A DNA stretch of 64,000 bases from Terriglobales bacterium (GTDB lineage: Bacteria; Acidobacteriota; Terriglobia; Terriglobales; Acidobacteriaceae), in the NCBI GenBank assembly GCA_025980765.1, contig JAICXB010000019.1, forward strand, positions 1 through 64,000. Direction: 5' to 3'. The notes below the pieces were generated by a model. It was not told the DNA's origin. It made no database searches and worked only from the letters and a program-made list of their open reading frames with translations. A program made the translations under genes and the position numbers. Position 1 is the stretch's first letter, and each line of letters opens with the position of its first letter. This document shows positions 8,545 to 16,233 of this stretch, piece after piece.

Positions 8545-9360
8545 ATGGCCAGAGTAATCGCTGTTGCAAACCAGAAGGGTGGAGTTGGCAAGACCACCAC
8601 CGCCATCAACCTGGCAGCATCGCTTGCCGCGGCAGAAGTCAGGGTGTTGCTGGTGGATTGCGACCCACAGTCAAACTCCAGCAGCGGCTTGGGTTTGGCG
8701 CGAACCTCAGACGGAATTAATACTTATCATTTGCTTATGGGCGATGCTACCGCCAAATTGGCAGCGCAGCCCACCGAACTTGAGGGCCTGTTCGTTGTTC
8801 CGGCGCATAGAAATCTGATTGGCGCCAATATCGAGTTGGTCCAGGCCGATCGCCGCGAGTTTCGCCTTCGAGACGCTCTGGATTCGGTCCGCTCAGCTTT
8901 TCATTACATCATTCTGGATTGTCCTCCGGCGCTCGATCTGCTTACGCTGAACGCTCTGGTTGCCGCCGACACCGTGCTCATTCCCATGCAGGCTGAGTAC
9001 TTCGCTCTGGAAGGCGTGAGCGAACTGCTGGGCACGATGGAAAGCATTCGGCAAAGCTTCAATCCTGGTCTGGAGTTGGAGGGCGTGGTTCTGACCATGT
9101 GGGACGAGCGCACCAACCTCGCCCAGCAGGTTGCCGGAAACCTCCGCGACCACTTTGGCGAGAAGCTGTGCACGACGACCATTCCGCGCAACATTCGCCT
9201 GGCCGAGGCGCCCAGCTACGGCAAACCGGCCCTGCTCTACGATGTACGCTCCCGCGGAGCTGAGAGTTACATCCGGCTGGCGAAAGAGATCATGGATCAC
9301 GGAATGACCGCACAGCAGTCGGTGACGCAAGCATCGACTGAGCTTATGGCTGGAGACTAA
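8545..9360 (+). CDS. parA: Chromosome-partitioning ATPase ParA (Soj)
   Basis: ParA is the Walker-type ATPase that forms the DNA-bound gradient moving ParB-parS complexes during chromosome segregation. The 271-residue protein begins directly with the deviant Walker A motif ([15 protein letters not shown], residues 9-23). VDCDPQSN and [17 protein letters not shown] carry the A' and Walker B elements, and [14 protein letters not shown] is typical of Soj-type ParA. The N terminus is short with no HTH domain, so it is a chromosomal type Ib-like ParA rather than a P1/F plasmid type. The stop is followed within three bases by parS site 4. It is separated from parB by a broken acetyltransferase gene. 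Confidence 0.95.
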   Translation: MARVIAVANQKGGVGKTTTAINLAASLAAAEVRVLLVDCDPQSNSSSGLGLARTSDGINTYHLLMGDATAKLAAQPTELEGLFVVPAHRNLIGANIELVQADRREFRLRDALDSVRSAFHYIILDCPPALDLLTLNALVAADTVLIPMQAEYFALEGVSELLGTMESIRQSFNPGLELEGVVLTMWDERTNLAQQVAGNLRDHFGEKLCTTTIPRNIRLAEAPSYGKPALLYDVRSRGAESYIRLAKEIMDHGMTAQQSVTQASTELMAGD

Positions 9361-9362
9361 AT

Positions 9363-9378
9363 TGTTCCACGTGGAACA
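9363..9378. promoter_or_regulatory. parS: parS site 4
   Basis: This is a perfect TGTTCCACGTGGAACA starting two bases after the parA stop codon. It is followed by AATTTCAG and a CGGCCTGCGGTAGC repeat (9379-9406). Confidence 0.88.
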
Positions 9379-9458
9379 ATTTCAGAACGGCCTGCGGTAG
9401 CGGGCCGAGCAGTTCGTGGCTTGGCCATGCAGCACGTGCCTGCCACCACTCTGAAAAT

Positions 9459-9474
9459 TGTTCCACGTGGAACA
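9459..9474. promoter_or_regulatory. parS: parS site 5
   Basis: This is a perfect TGTTCCACGTGGAACA ending two bases before the ATG of the broken GNAT gene. Bound ParB would therefore cover that gene's ribosome-binding region. Confidence 0.88.
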
Positions 9475-9476
9475 AA

Positions 9477-9988
9477 ATGAAAATTGCAGATGGCTTGAGT
9501 GCGAGCAGCTTCACGGTCCGCAAGGCCAACGGTGATGACAGTGAGGGAATCCTCGCGTGTCTGGAGGCCGCCTTTCAGCCCTTCCGGTCGCAGTACACCG
9601 CGCGGCGGGCTACCGCGATACCGTGCTGACCCCAGAAACCGTTCATCAACGCCTGAGCGCAATGTCGGTTTTCATCGCCGCGGACCGCGCCGGCAAAGTG
9701 GTCGGAACGATTGGCTGCACAGTGCAGCAGAACAAAGAAGGCCATCTGCGCGGCATGGCGGTTTTACCGGATTGGCAGGGAACCATGGTCGCAAGTGAAC
9801 TTCTGCGCACAGCGGAAAAGGAGATCGGGTCCCGAGGCGGCGACAAAATCACCCTGGATACGACGCAGCCACTGCAGCGTGCTATCAGGTTCTACGAGAA
9901 ACACGGATACAAGCCAACCGGCAAAGTCAGGGCGTTCTTCGGAATGCCGCTGTTCCAATACGAGAAGCGGCTGCCCACTGACAGCTAG
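9477..9988 (+). pseudogene. Frameshifted GNAT acetyltransferase between parA and parB
   Basis: A GNAT-family N-acetyltransferase is split over two frames. From ATG 9477 one frame gives FTVRKANGDD and AFQPFRSQYTA, a typical GNAT N terminus, and then stops at TGA about 9627. The adjacent frame supplies the continuation GYRDTVLTPETV, the acetyl-CoA-binding region (HLRGMAVLPDWQGTMVASELL) and RFYEKHGY to the stop at 9986-9988. The switch lies in CCGCGCGGCGGGC near 9598-9610, equal to one base lost or two gained. It could be true decay, programmed shifting or a base error in a GC run. The second part alone is open from 9557, but that start would lack the first strand. Confidence 0.7.
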
Positions 9989-10008
9989 AAGCGTTTACTG
10001 ACTGAAAT

Positions 10009-10024
10009 TGTTCCACGTGGAACA
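10009..10024. promoter_or_regulatory. parS: parS site 6
   Basis: This is a perfect TGTTCCACGTGGAACA, 37 bases upstream of the parB start, flanked by GAAAT and AATTTC, which extend the palindrome. Confidence 0.88.
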
Positions 10025-10061
10025 ATTTCGCGAATGATCGACGATCAATGAGGAGAATCGG

Positions 10062-10961
10062 ATGACCACAACCACCACCACTGGACCACGTCGCGCATTG
10101 GGGCGCGGTCTCGAATCGCTGCTTCCCAGCCGTCCAGCCGAACCACTCGTGAACCAGACATTGCAGCCGGTTCGCGATCTGCCGGTCACTGAGATCGATC
10201 CTAATCCCTATCAGACCCGCCGGCATTTTGATGAGAAGGCCATTACGGAGCTGGCAGAGTCCATTCGCGCCAACGGCGTGATGCAGCCGATCGTTGTTCG
10301 CCCAGTAAACGGGCGTTACCAGCTCATTGCCGGCGAGCGTCGCTGGCGCGCCTCGCAGAAAGCTGGACGCGAGTGGATTCCCGCCGTCATCAAGCAGGTC
10401 TCAAACCAGCAGGCGCTGGAGATGACGATCATCGAGAACCTGCAGCGCGAAGACCTCAATCCCATGGAACAGGCAAGGGCTTTCGAGCGCCTGGGGCAGG
10501 ACTTCAATCTCACCCAGGAGCAGATGTCGCAGCGCACCGGCAAAGAGCGCGCCAGCATTGCGAATTTCCTTCGTCTGTTGAAGCTGCCGCAGGGAGTGCA
10601 GGACTTGATCGAATGCAACGACATCAGCCTGGGGCACGCCAAGGTGCTGCTCATGCTCGATACTCCTGAGGCGCAGTGGAAAGTAGTCGAGCAGGTGCGG
10701 GCGCAATCGCTCTCCGTCCGTCAGACCGAACAGCTGGTACAGCGCCAACTCCATCCTCAGGACGCCCCCGAGCGCGAACCCAAAGACAAGCGCTCCGCCG
10801 ACCCCAACGTGCGCGCCGCGGAAGAAGGCCTGCAGCGCGCACTCGGCGTGCGTGTCACAATTCGTGACAACCAGGGAAAAGGCAAGATCGTGATCGAGTA
10901 TGCCTCGCTGGAGGACTTCGACCGCATCATGGAATCGCTCGGCGACAAGCGCCCGGCATGA
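10062..10961 (+). CDS. parB: Chromosome-partitioning protein ParB (Spo0J)
   Basis: ParB binds parS, loads as a CTP-dependent clamp and spreads along DNA, and is moved by ParA. The 299 residues contain the N-terminal CTP-binding domain (EIDPNPYQTRRHFDE, GVMQPIVVRP and the GERRWRA motif, about residues 40-100). The central helix-turn-helix region (QEQMSQRTGKERASIANFL and DISLGHAKVLL) contacts parS, and a C-terminal dimerisation part follows. ALGRGLESLL near the N terminus is the conserved ParA-interacting motif. The ATG is preceded by AGGAG. Six parS-type sites lie within 2 kb upstream, so the locus carries its own centromere. Confidence 0.96.
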   Translation: MTTTTTTGPRRALGRGLESLLPSRPAEPLVNQTLQPVRDLPVTEIDPNPYQTRRHFDEKAITELAESIRANGVMQPIVVRPVNGRYQLIAGERRWRASQKAGREWIPAVIKQVSNQQALEMTIIENLQREDLNPMEQARAFERLGQDFNLTQEQMSQRTGKERASIANFLRLLKLPQGVQDLIECNDISLGHAKVLLMLDTPEAQWKVVEQVRAQSLSVRQTEQLVQRQLHPQDAPEREPKDKRSADPNVRAAEEGLQRALGVRVTIRDNQGKGKIVIEYASLEDFDRIMESLGDKRPA

Positions 10962-10987
10962 AGCGCATTCATCCCGCAAACACGCGG

Positions 10988-11015
10988 GCAGAGGCGCAGC
11001 ATGCTGCGTCTCTGC
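10988..11015. repeat. Palindrome GCAGAG..CTCTGC after parB
   Basis: GCAGAG, CGCAGCA and TGCTGCG, CTCTGC form a 28-base hairpin with one mismatched pair. It sits 26 bases after the parB stop and 16 bases before the next start. It lacks a T-tract. Confidence 0.5.
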
Positions 11016-11031
11016 TGTATATTCTTGTGGG

Positions 11032-12045
11032 ATGCGCCCGAGTCTAGCCCTTGCTGTCGTCGTGCTGTCGGTCTGCGCCCCGGAGCTCATTTCCCAAAAT
11101 GGGAAGGTCGTTACCTACCACGCCGGCATTGGCGATGTGAAGTACGTCTACGCCAGCACCCCGCCGGTGGCGCACCTCCGGCCCGGAGACATCCTCGACA
11201 CCAACACGCTCGATTGCTTCGGCAATGCGATTAAGAAGCCGGGCGACACGCTGAGCCTGGTAAAGGGCGACAATCCGCTGACTGGCCCGTTCTACATCGA
11301 TGGAGCCGAACCCGGCGACACCCTGGCCATCAAGTTTCTCGACTTGCAGGTCGATGGCAATCAGGGCATCGGCGCGTTTGCGCCGGGATTCGGCGCGCTC
11401 AACGAGACCAACTACACGCCGATGCTGCACGCGCCATTGCCGGAGCGCATCTGGTTTTATCCCATCGATCACGCCGACAACACTGCCATCTTCCAGGCGC
11501 TTGACAGCAAATTCTCGGTCAAGGTCCCTCTTCATCCCTTCTTCGGTTGCATCGGCGTGGCGCCGGCGAATGGCGAGGCGCGCAGCTCCATTGTGCCGGC
11601 GGAGTTTGGCGGCAACATGGACGCACCCGAGGCCAGCGTCGGCAACACTCTGTACTTGCCGGTCAATGTTGCCGGCGGTCTCCTGTTCATGGGCGATGGA
11701 CACGCCGCCATGGGCGACGGCGAGGTCGCAGGCACGGCAATCGAAGTCCCATTACGGGCCAGGATGCAGGTGAGCGTAATCAAGGGACAGAAGATCGCCT
11801 GGCCGCGTTTCGAGAACGATGAAGCCATCATGACGGTCGGGGCTTATCGTCCGCTGGACGACTGCGTGCGCATCGCCTTCACCGAACTGATCGCGTGGAT
11901 CCATAGGGATTACGGGTTGTCGGAACTCGACGCTTACGAGTTGCTTTCGGAGGTGGCGAAAATCCACCTTACAGAAATGGTCGATCCTAATTACGTAGCG
12001 GTGGCCTCGGTCGAGAAGAAGTATTTGCCGAAGAAGGCAAGATGA
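11032..12045 (+). CDS. Exported acetamidase/formamidase-family protein
   Basis: The 337-residue product has the FmdA_AmdA fold, which covers formamidases and acetamidases that release ammonia from small amides. Family features include HLRPGDILDTNTLDCFG near the N terminus, NPLTGPFYIDGAEPGDTLAI, HPFFGCIGVAP and the GGNMDAPE segment. LFMGDGHAAMGDGEVAG carries the conserved His and Asp. The first ~22 residues (RPSLALAVVVLSVCAPELISQ) form a signal peptide, so it is probably periplasmic, whereas characterised formamidases are cytoplasmic. The ATG at 11032 begins the signal peptide. The frame is open further upstream, overlapping parB, but that part does not look coding. Confidence 0.85.
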   Translation: MRPSLALAVVVLSVCAPELISQNGKVVTYHAGIGDVKYVYASTPPVAHLRPGDILDTNTLDCFGNAIKKPGDTLSLVKGDNPLTGPFYIDGAEPGDTLAIKFLDLQVDGNQGIGAFAPGFGALNETNYTPMLHAPLPERIWFYPIDHADNTAIFQALDSKFSVKVPLHPFFGCIGVAPANGEARSSIVPAEFGGNMDAPEASVGNTLYLPVNVAGGLLFMGDGHAAMGDGEVAGTAIEVPLRARMQVSVIKGQKIAWPRFENDEAIMTVGAYRPLDDCVRIAFTELIAWIHRDYGLSELDAYELLSEVAKIHLTEMVDPNYVAVASVEKKYLPKKAR

Positions 12046-12087
12046 TGTGGATGCCGCTTGGCCTAAAGCCACCTACTTTGCTGCAAA

Positions 12088-12183
12088 ATTGTCATCCCGA
12101 AGCGAAGCGAGGGATCTGCTGTTTCAAGTTTCCTCGAACAAGCAGATTCCTCGCGCCGAGACCCGGCGCTTCGGAATGACAAT
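12088..12183. repeat. Inverted-repeat element, GTCATCCCGAAG variant
   Basis: ATTGTCATCCCGAAGCG and GAGGGATCTGCT form the left arm, and AGCAGATTCCTCGCG and CGCTTCGGAATGACAAT the right. It fills the gap between two co-directional genes and could be transcribed as one long hairpin. Confidence 0.75.
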
Positions 12184-12255
12184 TCACCGCAACCCGTCTT
12201 TCGGTGCGATTGCGAGTATCAAAGGATTAGTTTCATTTCGGGAGCATTAATATCA

Positions 12256-14496
12256 ATGACCCATATTCAGCGCCTTCTTCTCGTTAGTCTCATTTTGATT
12301 TCCGCCGTGACTTCATTGGCATTCGGCCAATCCACACAGCCACTCAACGACCTTCGGCAGTTGGTCGAAACGCCTGCGATTCCTGGCTACGAGATTGCTC
12401 TGGGCCGCATCATCGCGGCCGACGTGCAGCGGTTTCATCCTGCCACTGACAGTCTCGGCGATGTGATCGTCACCATCGGCACTGGATCGCCGCATCGCCT
12501 GCTGGCCGCTCCCATGGACGAGCCCGGTTTTGTCGTCAGCGACATTGCGCCGGATGGCTATCTGCGCGTGCAGCGCTTGCCGCAAGGGGGGAATTTGCCG
12601 CTCTTTAACGAGCTCTATTCGGCAGAGCCGGTAAAGATTCAGACCGTCGCAGGAAAGTGGATCAACGGATCGGCCGCGGGGCTCTCTGTCCACCTGCAAC
12701 CGGGACGACACAATCCGCCGAACCTGGAAGACATCGACAACATGTACATCGATGTCGGCGCCAAGAGCGCTGCCGAGGTGCGCAGCTCCGGCGCCGACGT
12801 TCTGAATCCAGTCGTTCTTGAACATCACCTCCTGCAGCTTGGCTTTGGGAGCATGAGCGCCGTCGGCATCGGCGACAAGTTCGGAGATGCGGCGCTGCTT
12901 GAGTTTCTGCGTCAATTGGATCCGGCGAAGGTGAAAGGCACCCTGACCGTCGCATTTGTCGCGCAGCAATGGACCGGCGCGCGTGGGCTGGAACGGCTGC
13001 TGGAGAGCATCAAGCCTGACGAACTGCTGTACGTGGGCCGTTTGACACCGGCTCCGCCAGCTCCGCGATTTGCTGCCAATCCCGGCAATGGCGAAGCCAA
13101 GCGCCCCGCGCGCGAGCCGGGCGGCGGCATTCTCATTGCGGAGTCAGAATCTAACAACGCGCTGGCAACCGACCTGAAGCAACTCGCGCAGCAGAACAAC
13201 TTCTCTCTGAGTCCGGATTTCTCTGCTCCATTGCTGCCGCGCAGCTATACTCCACCGCCGCCTCTGCCGGAGCGCACCGTGCACCTCGGCATCGCGACCG
13301 CATTTCCCTCCACGCCGGCCGAGACCATCAACGCGCAAGACCTTTCTCAACTTGTCGGCCTGCTCGGCTCCTATGTTGTAGGAGAGGCCACGCGAGTCGA
13401 ATACCCCGATTCCGCGATGATGCCTAATCTCCCGGCCCCGGCGCAGGCCACTACCGCTCCATCTGCGGAAGCAATTTTGAAGTCGCTGATTGAAACCTAT
13501 GGCGTAAGCGGAGGCCACGAAGAGCCGGTGCGGCAAACCGTTCAACGCCTTCTGCCCTCGTGGGCCAAGCCGCAAACCGATGATGCCGGCAACGTGGTTC
13601 TCCATTGGGGGAGCGGGCAGAAGTCTCGGGTGCTGGTGGTGGCGCACATGGACGAAATCGGATACGAGGTCCACTCCATTCGGCCGGACGGCAAGCTGGA
13701 GCTGGTGAATAAGGGCGGCGGCATTTCCGCCTTTTTCATGGGACACCCCATGCTCATTCATACCAAATCGGGAATGCGCGGCGCTGTGCTCGAACTTCCC
13801 GAAGGCTGGGAGAAGCCGGGATTTCAGTGGCCACGCGGCATCGAAGCCGCGGCCATTCTCGACGCCGGAGCCCACAACCCGGATGAAGTCGCGAAGCTGG
13901 GAATCGAGGTGGGCGATTGGGTAACGATTCCCAAGGAGTATCGCAATCTTCTCGGCCGCCACGCCAGCGGACGCAGCATGGACGACCGTGTGGGCTGCGC
14001 CGCGCTGGTCGCTGCCGCCTGGACGCTCGGTCCCAATTTGGGAAATCGCGATGTGACCTTCGTCTGGTCCACCAGCGAGGAGTTGGGACTGCTGGGAGCA
14101 ACCGAAGTCGCCAAACGGCTGGCGAGCGAGGGTCACAGTCCGGATTTCGTGTTTGCCGTGGACACCTTCGTTAGTTCCGACTCTCCGCTGGAGCTGCCGC
14201 GCTTTGCCGACGCGTTGCTGGGCGACGGATTTGTGGTGCGCGCCATCGACAACTCCAATGTAGTGCCGACCGCCGATGTTCAGAAGGTGCTTTCGATCGC
14301 AAAAAGGTCAAGCATTCCCGCGCAATATGGAGTTACCGGCGGCGGCAATGATGGCTCGGCGTTTGTGCGCTACGGCTCAACTGACGTCGCGCTGGGCTGG
14401 CCGTTGCGCTATTCGCATTCGCCCGCGGAGGTAATCGATACCCGCGATCTGGATGCATTGTCGAAGGTCGTAGCTGCGGTAGCGCGACAGTGGTGA
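12256..14496 (+). CDS. Exported tandem M42-type aminopeptidase, N-terminal half degenerate
   Basis: The 746-residue protein has a signal peptide (IQRLLLVSLILISAVTSLAFG) and two M42-like (glutamyl aminopeptidase/tetrahedral peptidase) units. The C-terminal unit (about 395-746) keeps the metal and catalytic residues: VVAHMDEIGYE, SGRSMDDRVGC, WSTSEELGLLGA, FAVDTFVSSDSP and RYSHSPAEVID. The N-terminal unit (about 30-345) shows the same layout but has APMDEPGF (ligand His replaced by Pro), GIGDKFGD, and AQQWTGARG where the Glu-Glu pair should be. It is therefore a probable pseudo-enzyme domain. M42 enzymes trim N-terminal residues from peptides, and a periplasmic location is inferred. Confidence 0.85.
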   Translation: MTHIQRLLLVSLILISAVTSLAFGQSTQPLNDLRQLVETPAIPGYEIALGRIIAADVQRFHPATDSLGDVIVTIGTGSPHRLLAAPMDEPGFVVSDIAPDGYLRVQRLPQGGNLPLFNELYSAEPVKIQTVAGKWINGSAAGLSVHLQPGRHNPPNLEDIDNMYIDVGAKSAAEVRSSGADVLNPVVLEHHLLQLGFGSMSAVGIGDKFGDAALLEFLRQLDPAKVKGTLTVAFVAQQWTGARGLERLLESIKPDELLYVGRLTPAPPAPRFAANPGNGEAKRPAREPGGGILIAESESNNALATDLKQLAQQNNFSLSPDFSAPLLPRSYTPPPPLPERTVHLGIATAFPSTPAETINAQDLSQLVGLLGSYVVGEATRVEYPDSAMMPNLPAPAQATTAPSAEAILKSLIETYGVSGGHEEPVRQTVQRLLPSWAKPQTDDAGNVVLHWGSGQKSRVLVVAHMDEIGYEVHSIRPDGKLELVNKGGGISAFFMGHPMLIHTKSGMRGAVLELPEGWEKPGFQWPRGIEAAAILDAGAHNPDEVAKLGIEVGDWVTIPKEYRNLLGRHASGRSMDDRVGCAALVAAAWTLGPNLGNRDVTFVWSTSEELGLLGATEVAKRLASEGHSPDFVFAVDTFVSSDSPLELPRFADALLGDGFVVRAIDNSNVVPTADVQKVLSIAKRSSIPAQYGVTGGGNDGSAFVRYGSTDVALGWPLRYSHSPAEVIDTRDLDALSKVVAAVARQW

Positions 14497-14527
14497 AATC
14501 CAAATTGCGGTTCAAGAGCGAAAATCA

Positions 14528-14605
14528 AACCACGGATTAGAGGCGGAGAGAAGTAGCTCAAACTATGAGATCCGTCTCATCCGTGAAATCCGTGGTGAAG
14601 TTTTA
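14528..14605. repeat. Inverted repeat, ACCACGGATT family, between converging genes
   Basis: AACCACGGATTAGAGGCGGAG pairs imperfectly with the GATCCGT..CATCCGTGAAATCCGTGGT arm. It lies between the stops of the M42 gene and the lipoprotein gene, a place suited to two-way termination. Confidence 0.7.
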
Positions 14606-14630
14606 ACTTTTTGGTTTTCCAGCGCAATCG

Positions 14631-15560
14631 TCAGTAGTAGCTCAGGTTGACTTTGTCCAGCCACGTAGAGTACGCATCCTGCCGAAAATTGCCGTCCATC
14701 TGGAAGTCGATACTCGCCCCATCGGCAAACCCCGTCTTTTGTGAGCTGACGTAACGGTCGACATAGTGTTTGGAACCGTTGTAGGTGATGGATACCCAGT
14801 GCAGTTGATTGTTCGAGGTGCGCTCCACCTCGATGGTCACGTGGTTCCACTGGTTTGCCGGGAAAGTATTGCAGGTAATTCCCGTCGAGTTCCAAGTGCC
14901 GCGATTCATGTCCCAAGTGTCCCAGGTGTGGCTTGCCAGAGGGCTGCATTGATTCCCGAAGACGTAATAGCGTCCGCCCTGGGCGACATTGATGTCGAAT
15001 TCCAGCCCTTCCGACACGCCGGGGTTCTGGATGTAGAAGTTGAGATCAAAGACATAGTGGCTGGCTTTGCCAACCGGGCCAAGATTGCGCCACCAGATCG
15101 CGTCGGAATATGGCTTCTTTCCACCAATGTGAAACTCTGTGGAATTGCCGTCCAGCGAAGGCGATTGCTGGTGCTGATTCATACTGAATTGCGCCTTCGG
15201 CCCATGCGCGTTCTTGCCTGCGCATTCCGAGCAGGACTGCCATCCGCCCATCTGCTCGATGTTGTTGAAGCTCTGCGCGCCGGACGGCACGCCGGTCGCA
15301 GATGTTGGAGCGGGCGCCGGAGCAGGTGCTGGAGCAGGTGCCGGCGCGGGTGCTCCTCGACCCGTGTTAGTCGAAGTGCCCGGCGCGCCCGAGTTTGAGC
15401 CGGTTCCGACCGAAGGATCGGAAGTTCCGCTGGAGGGCGGCAACAGAGACGAAGTCGATGTGCTGAAAGGTCTAGCGGAGCCAGAGCCGCAGCCCACGAT
15501 CGTCGCTGCCGCAAAAGAAACGGCAGTCAAATTGAACAGTATTTTGGTGCGAAAATGCAC
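14631..15560 (-). CDS. Lipoprotein with Pro-Ala linker and ConA-like C-terminal domain
   Basis: The 309-residue product starts at a GTG and has a lipoprotein signal (FNLTAVSFAAATIVGCGSG, lipobox IVGC). A low-complexity Ser/Thr/Gly region follows, then an alternating Ala-Pro tract of about 16 residues at roughly 70-90, which probably spans the envelope. The C-terminal ~200 residues are beta-rich with many Trp and aromatic residues. This pattern resembles concanavalin-like (polysaccharide-lyase or laminin-G-type) folds, but no family motif was recognised. It is a predicted surface or periplasmic protein of unknown function. Confidence 0.75.
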   Translation of the reverse strand: MHFRTKILFNLTAVSFAAATIVGCGSGSARPFSTSTSSLLPPSSGTSDPSVGTGSNSGAPGTSTNTGRGAPAPAPAPAPAPAPAPTSATGVPSGAQSFNNIEQMGGWQSCSECAGKNAHGPKAQFSMNQHQQSPSLDGNSTEFHIGGKKPYSDAIWWRNLGPVGKASHYVFDLNFYIQNPGVSEGLEFDINVAQGGRYYVFGNQCSPLASHTWDTWDMNRGTWNSTGITCNTFPANQWNHVTIEVERTSNNQLHWVSITYNGSKHYVDRYVSSQKTGFADGASIDFQMDGNFRQDAYSTWLDKVNLSYY

Positions 15561-15784
15561 TCACAAACCCCCGAAAACACGGAATCGATTCATCCAAACT
15601 AGATTTGCATCAACTCTCACTACATAAGGGGAGGGCTCTAAGAATTGGTAGGAAATTTGCCTTAGAGGTGTTAGGTGGGATCAGTATTGCGAATGATCCA
15701 TAAAGTTGCGCCGTTTCTGAGCGGCTGTCGGGTTGATGAATCCGGTGTCATTCGTTCAAAATCCTCGATATCATTCCATCAGAC

Positions 15785-15958
15785 GTGAACACCCTTGCTC
15801 ATCTCTCAGCGAAGTTCTTGACGGGAGCGTGGTTCATCGGAGCCGTGTTGATGGCCATCACTATTCCCGCATGCGCCTACAAGATCTTCGCCGCCTTATG
15901 GGAGGACGACTCGCCAGAAGAGGAACAGGCCCTTTATGACAAGCCGGCAAACTCGTGA
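15785..15958 (+). CDS. Putative 57-residue single-span membrane protein
   Basis: A GTG start gives 57 residues: a short amphipathic N terminus, one hydrophobic segment (FIGAVLMAITIPACAYKIF, about 18-36), and an acidic tail (WEDDSPEEEQALYDKP). The charge pattern is that of a small bitopic membrane protein, and the frame ends 30 bases before a tRNA gene. No good ribosome-binding site is visible, and the family is unknown. The overlapping frame at 15733-15939 looks non-coding. Confidence 0.45.
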   Translation: MNTLAHLSAKFLTGAWFIGAVLMAITIPACAYKIFAALWEDDSPEEEQALYDKPANS

Positions 15959-15988
15959 GCAAGACGTACCGCGATACAATACGGCAGC

Positions 15989-16065
15989 GCGCCCTTAGCT
16001 CAGGTGGATAGAGCGACTGACTTCGAATCAGTAGGTCGGGAGTTCGAATCTCTCAGGGCGCGCCA
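15989..16065 (+). tRNA. tRNA-Arg (anticodon TCG)
   Basis: The cloverleaf is complete. The acceptor is GCGCCCT/AGGGCGC and the D stem GCTC/GAGC. The anticodon stem ACTGA/TCAGT encloses the loop CTTCGAA with anticodon TCG. The T arm is GGGAG-TTCGAAT-CTCTC, and the 3' CCA is encoded. It reads CGA (and possibly other CGN) codons. Confidence 0.95.
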
Positions 16066-16233
16066 GGTCCTTCCTGCCGCCCGACCTTCGTGCTTTCATC
16101 CATGCGCCATTCCGTAATTTAATCTGCGCTGCAAACAGCATTTAACTCGATAGCTGACTGATTCCCATCGCTTTGCTATATTCGACTGTCTTCATTCAGA
16201 CGGAATGCGCCGACGCTTTCCGCCGGAGGAACG

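Noticed and set aside
10401-11090. 229-residue open frame antisense to parB
   Set aside because: It overlaps parB completely and shows no domain.
11001-11234. Alternative small gene between parB and the acetamidase-like gene
   Set aside because: The frame overlaps the acetamidase signal peptide and core and shows no protein-like pattern.
13144-14136. 330-residue open frame antisense to the M42 peptidase gene
   Set aside because: The M42 motifs on the plus strand are decisive, and this is a high-GC shadow.
15733-15939. 68-residue frame upstream of tRNA-Arg
   Set aside because: It is Arg/His-rich with no structure, and the overlapping frame 15785-15958 encodes a plausible membrane protein instead.
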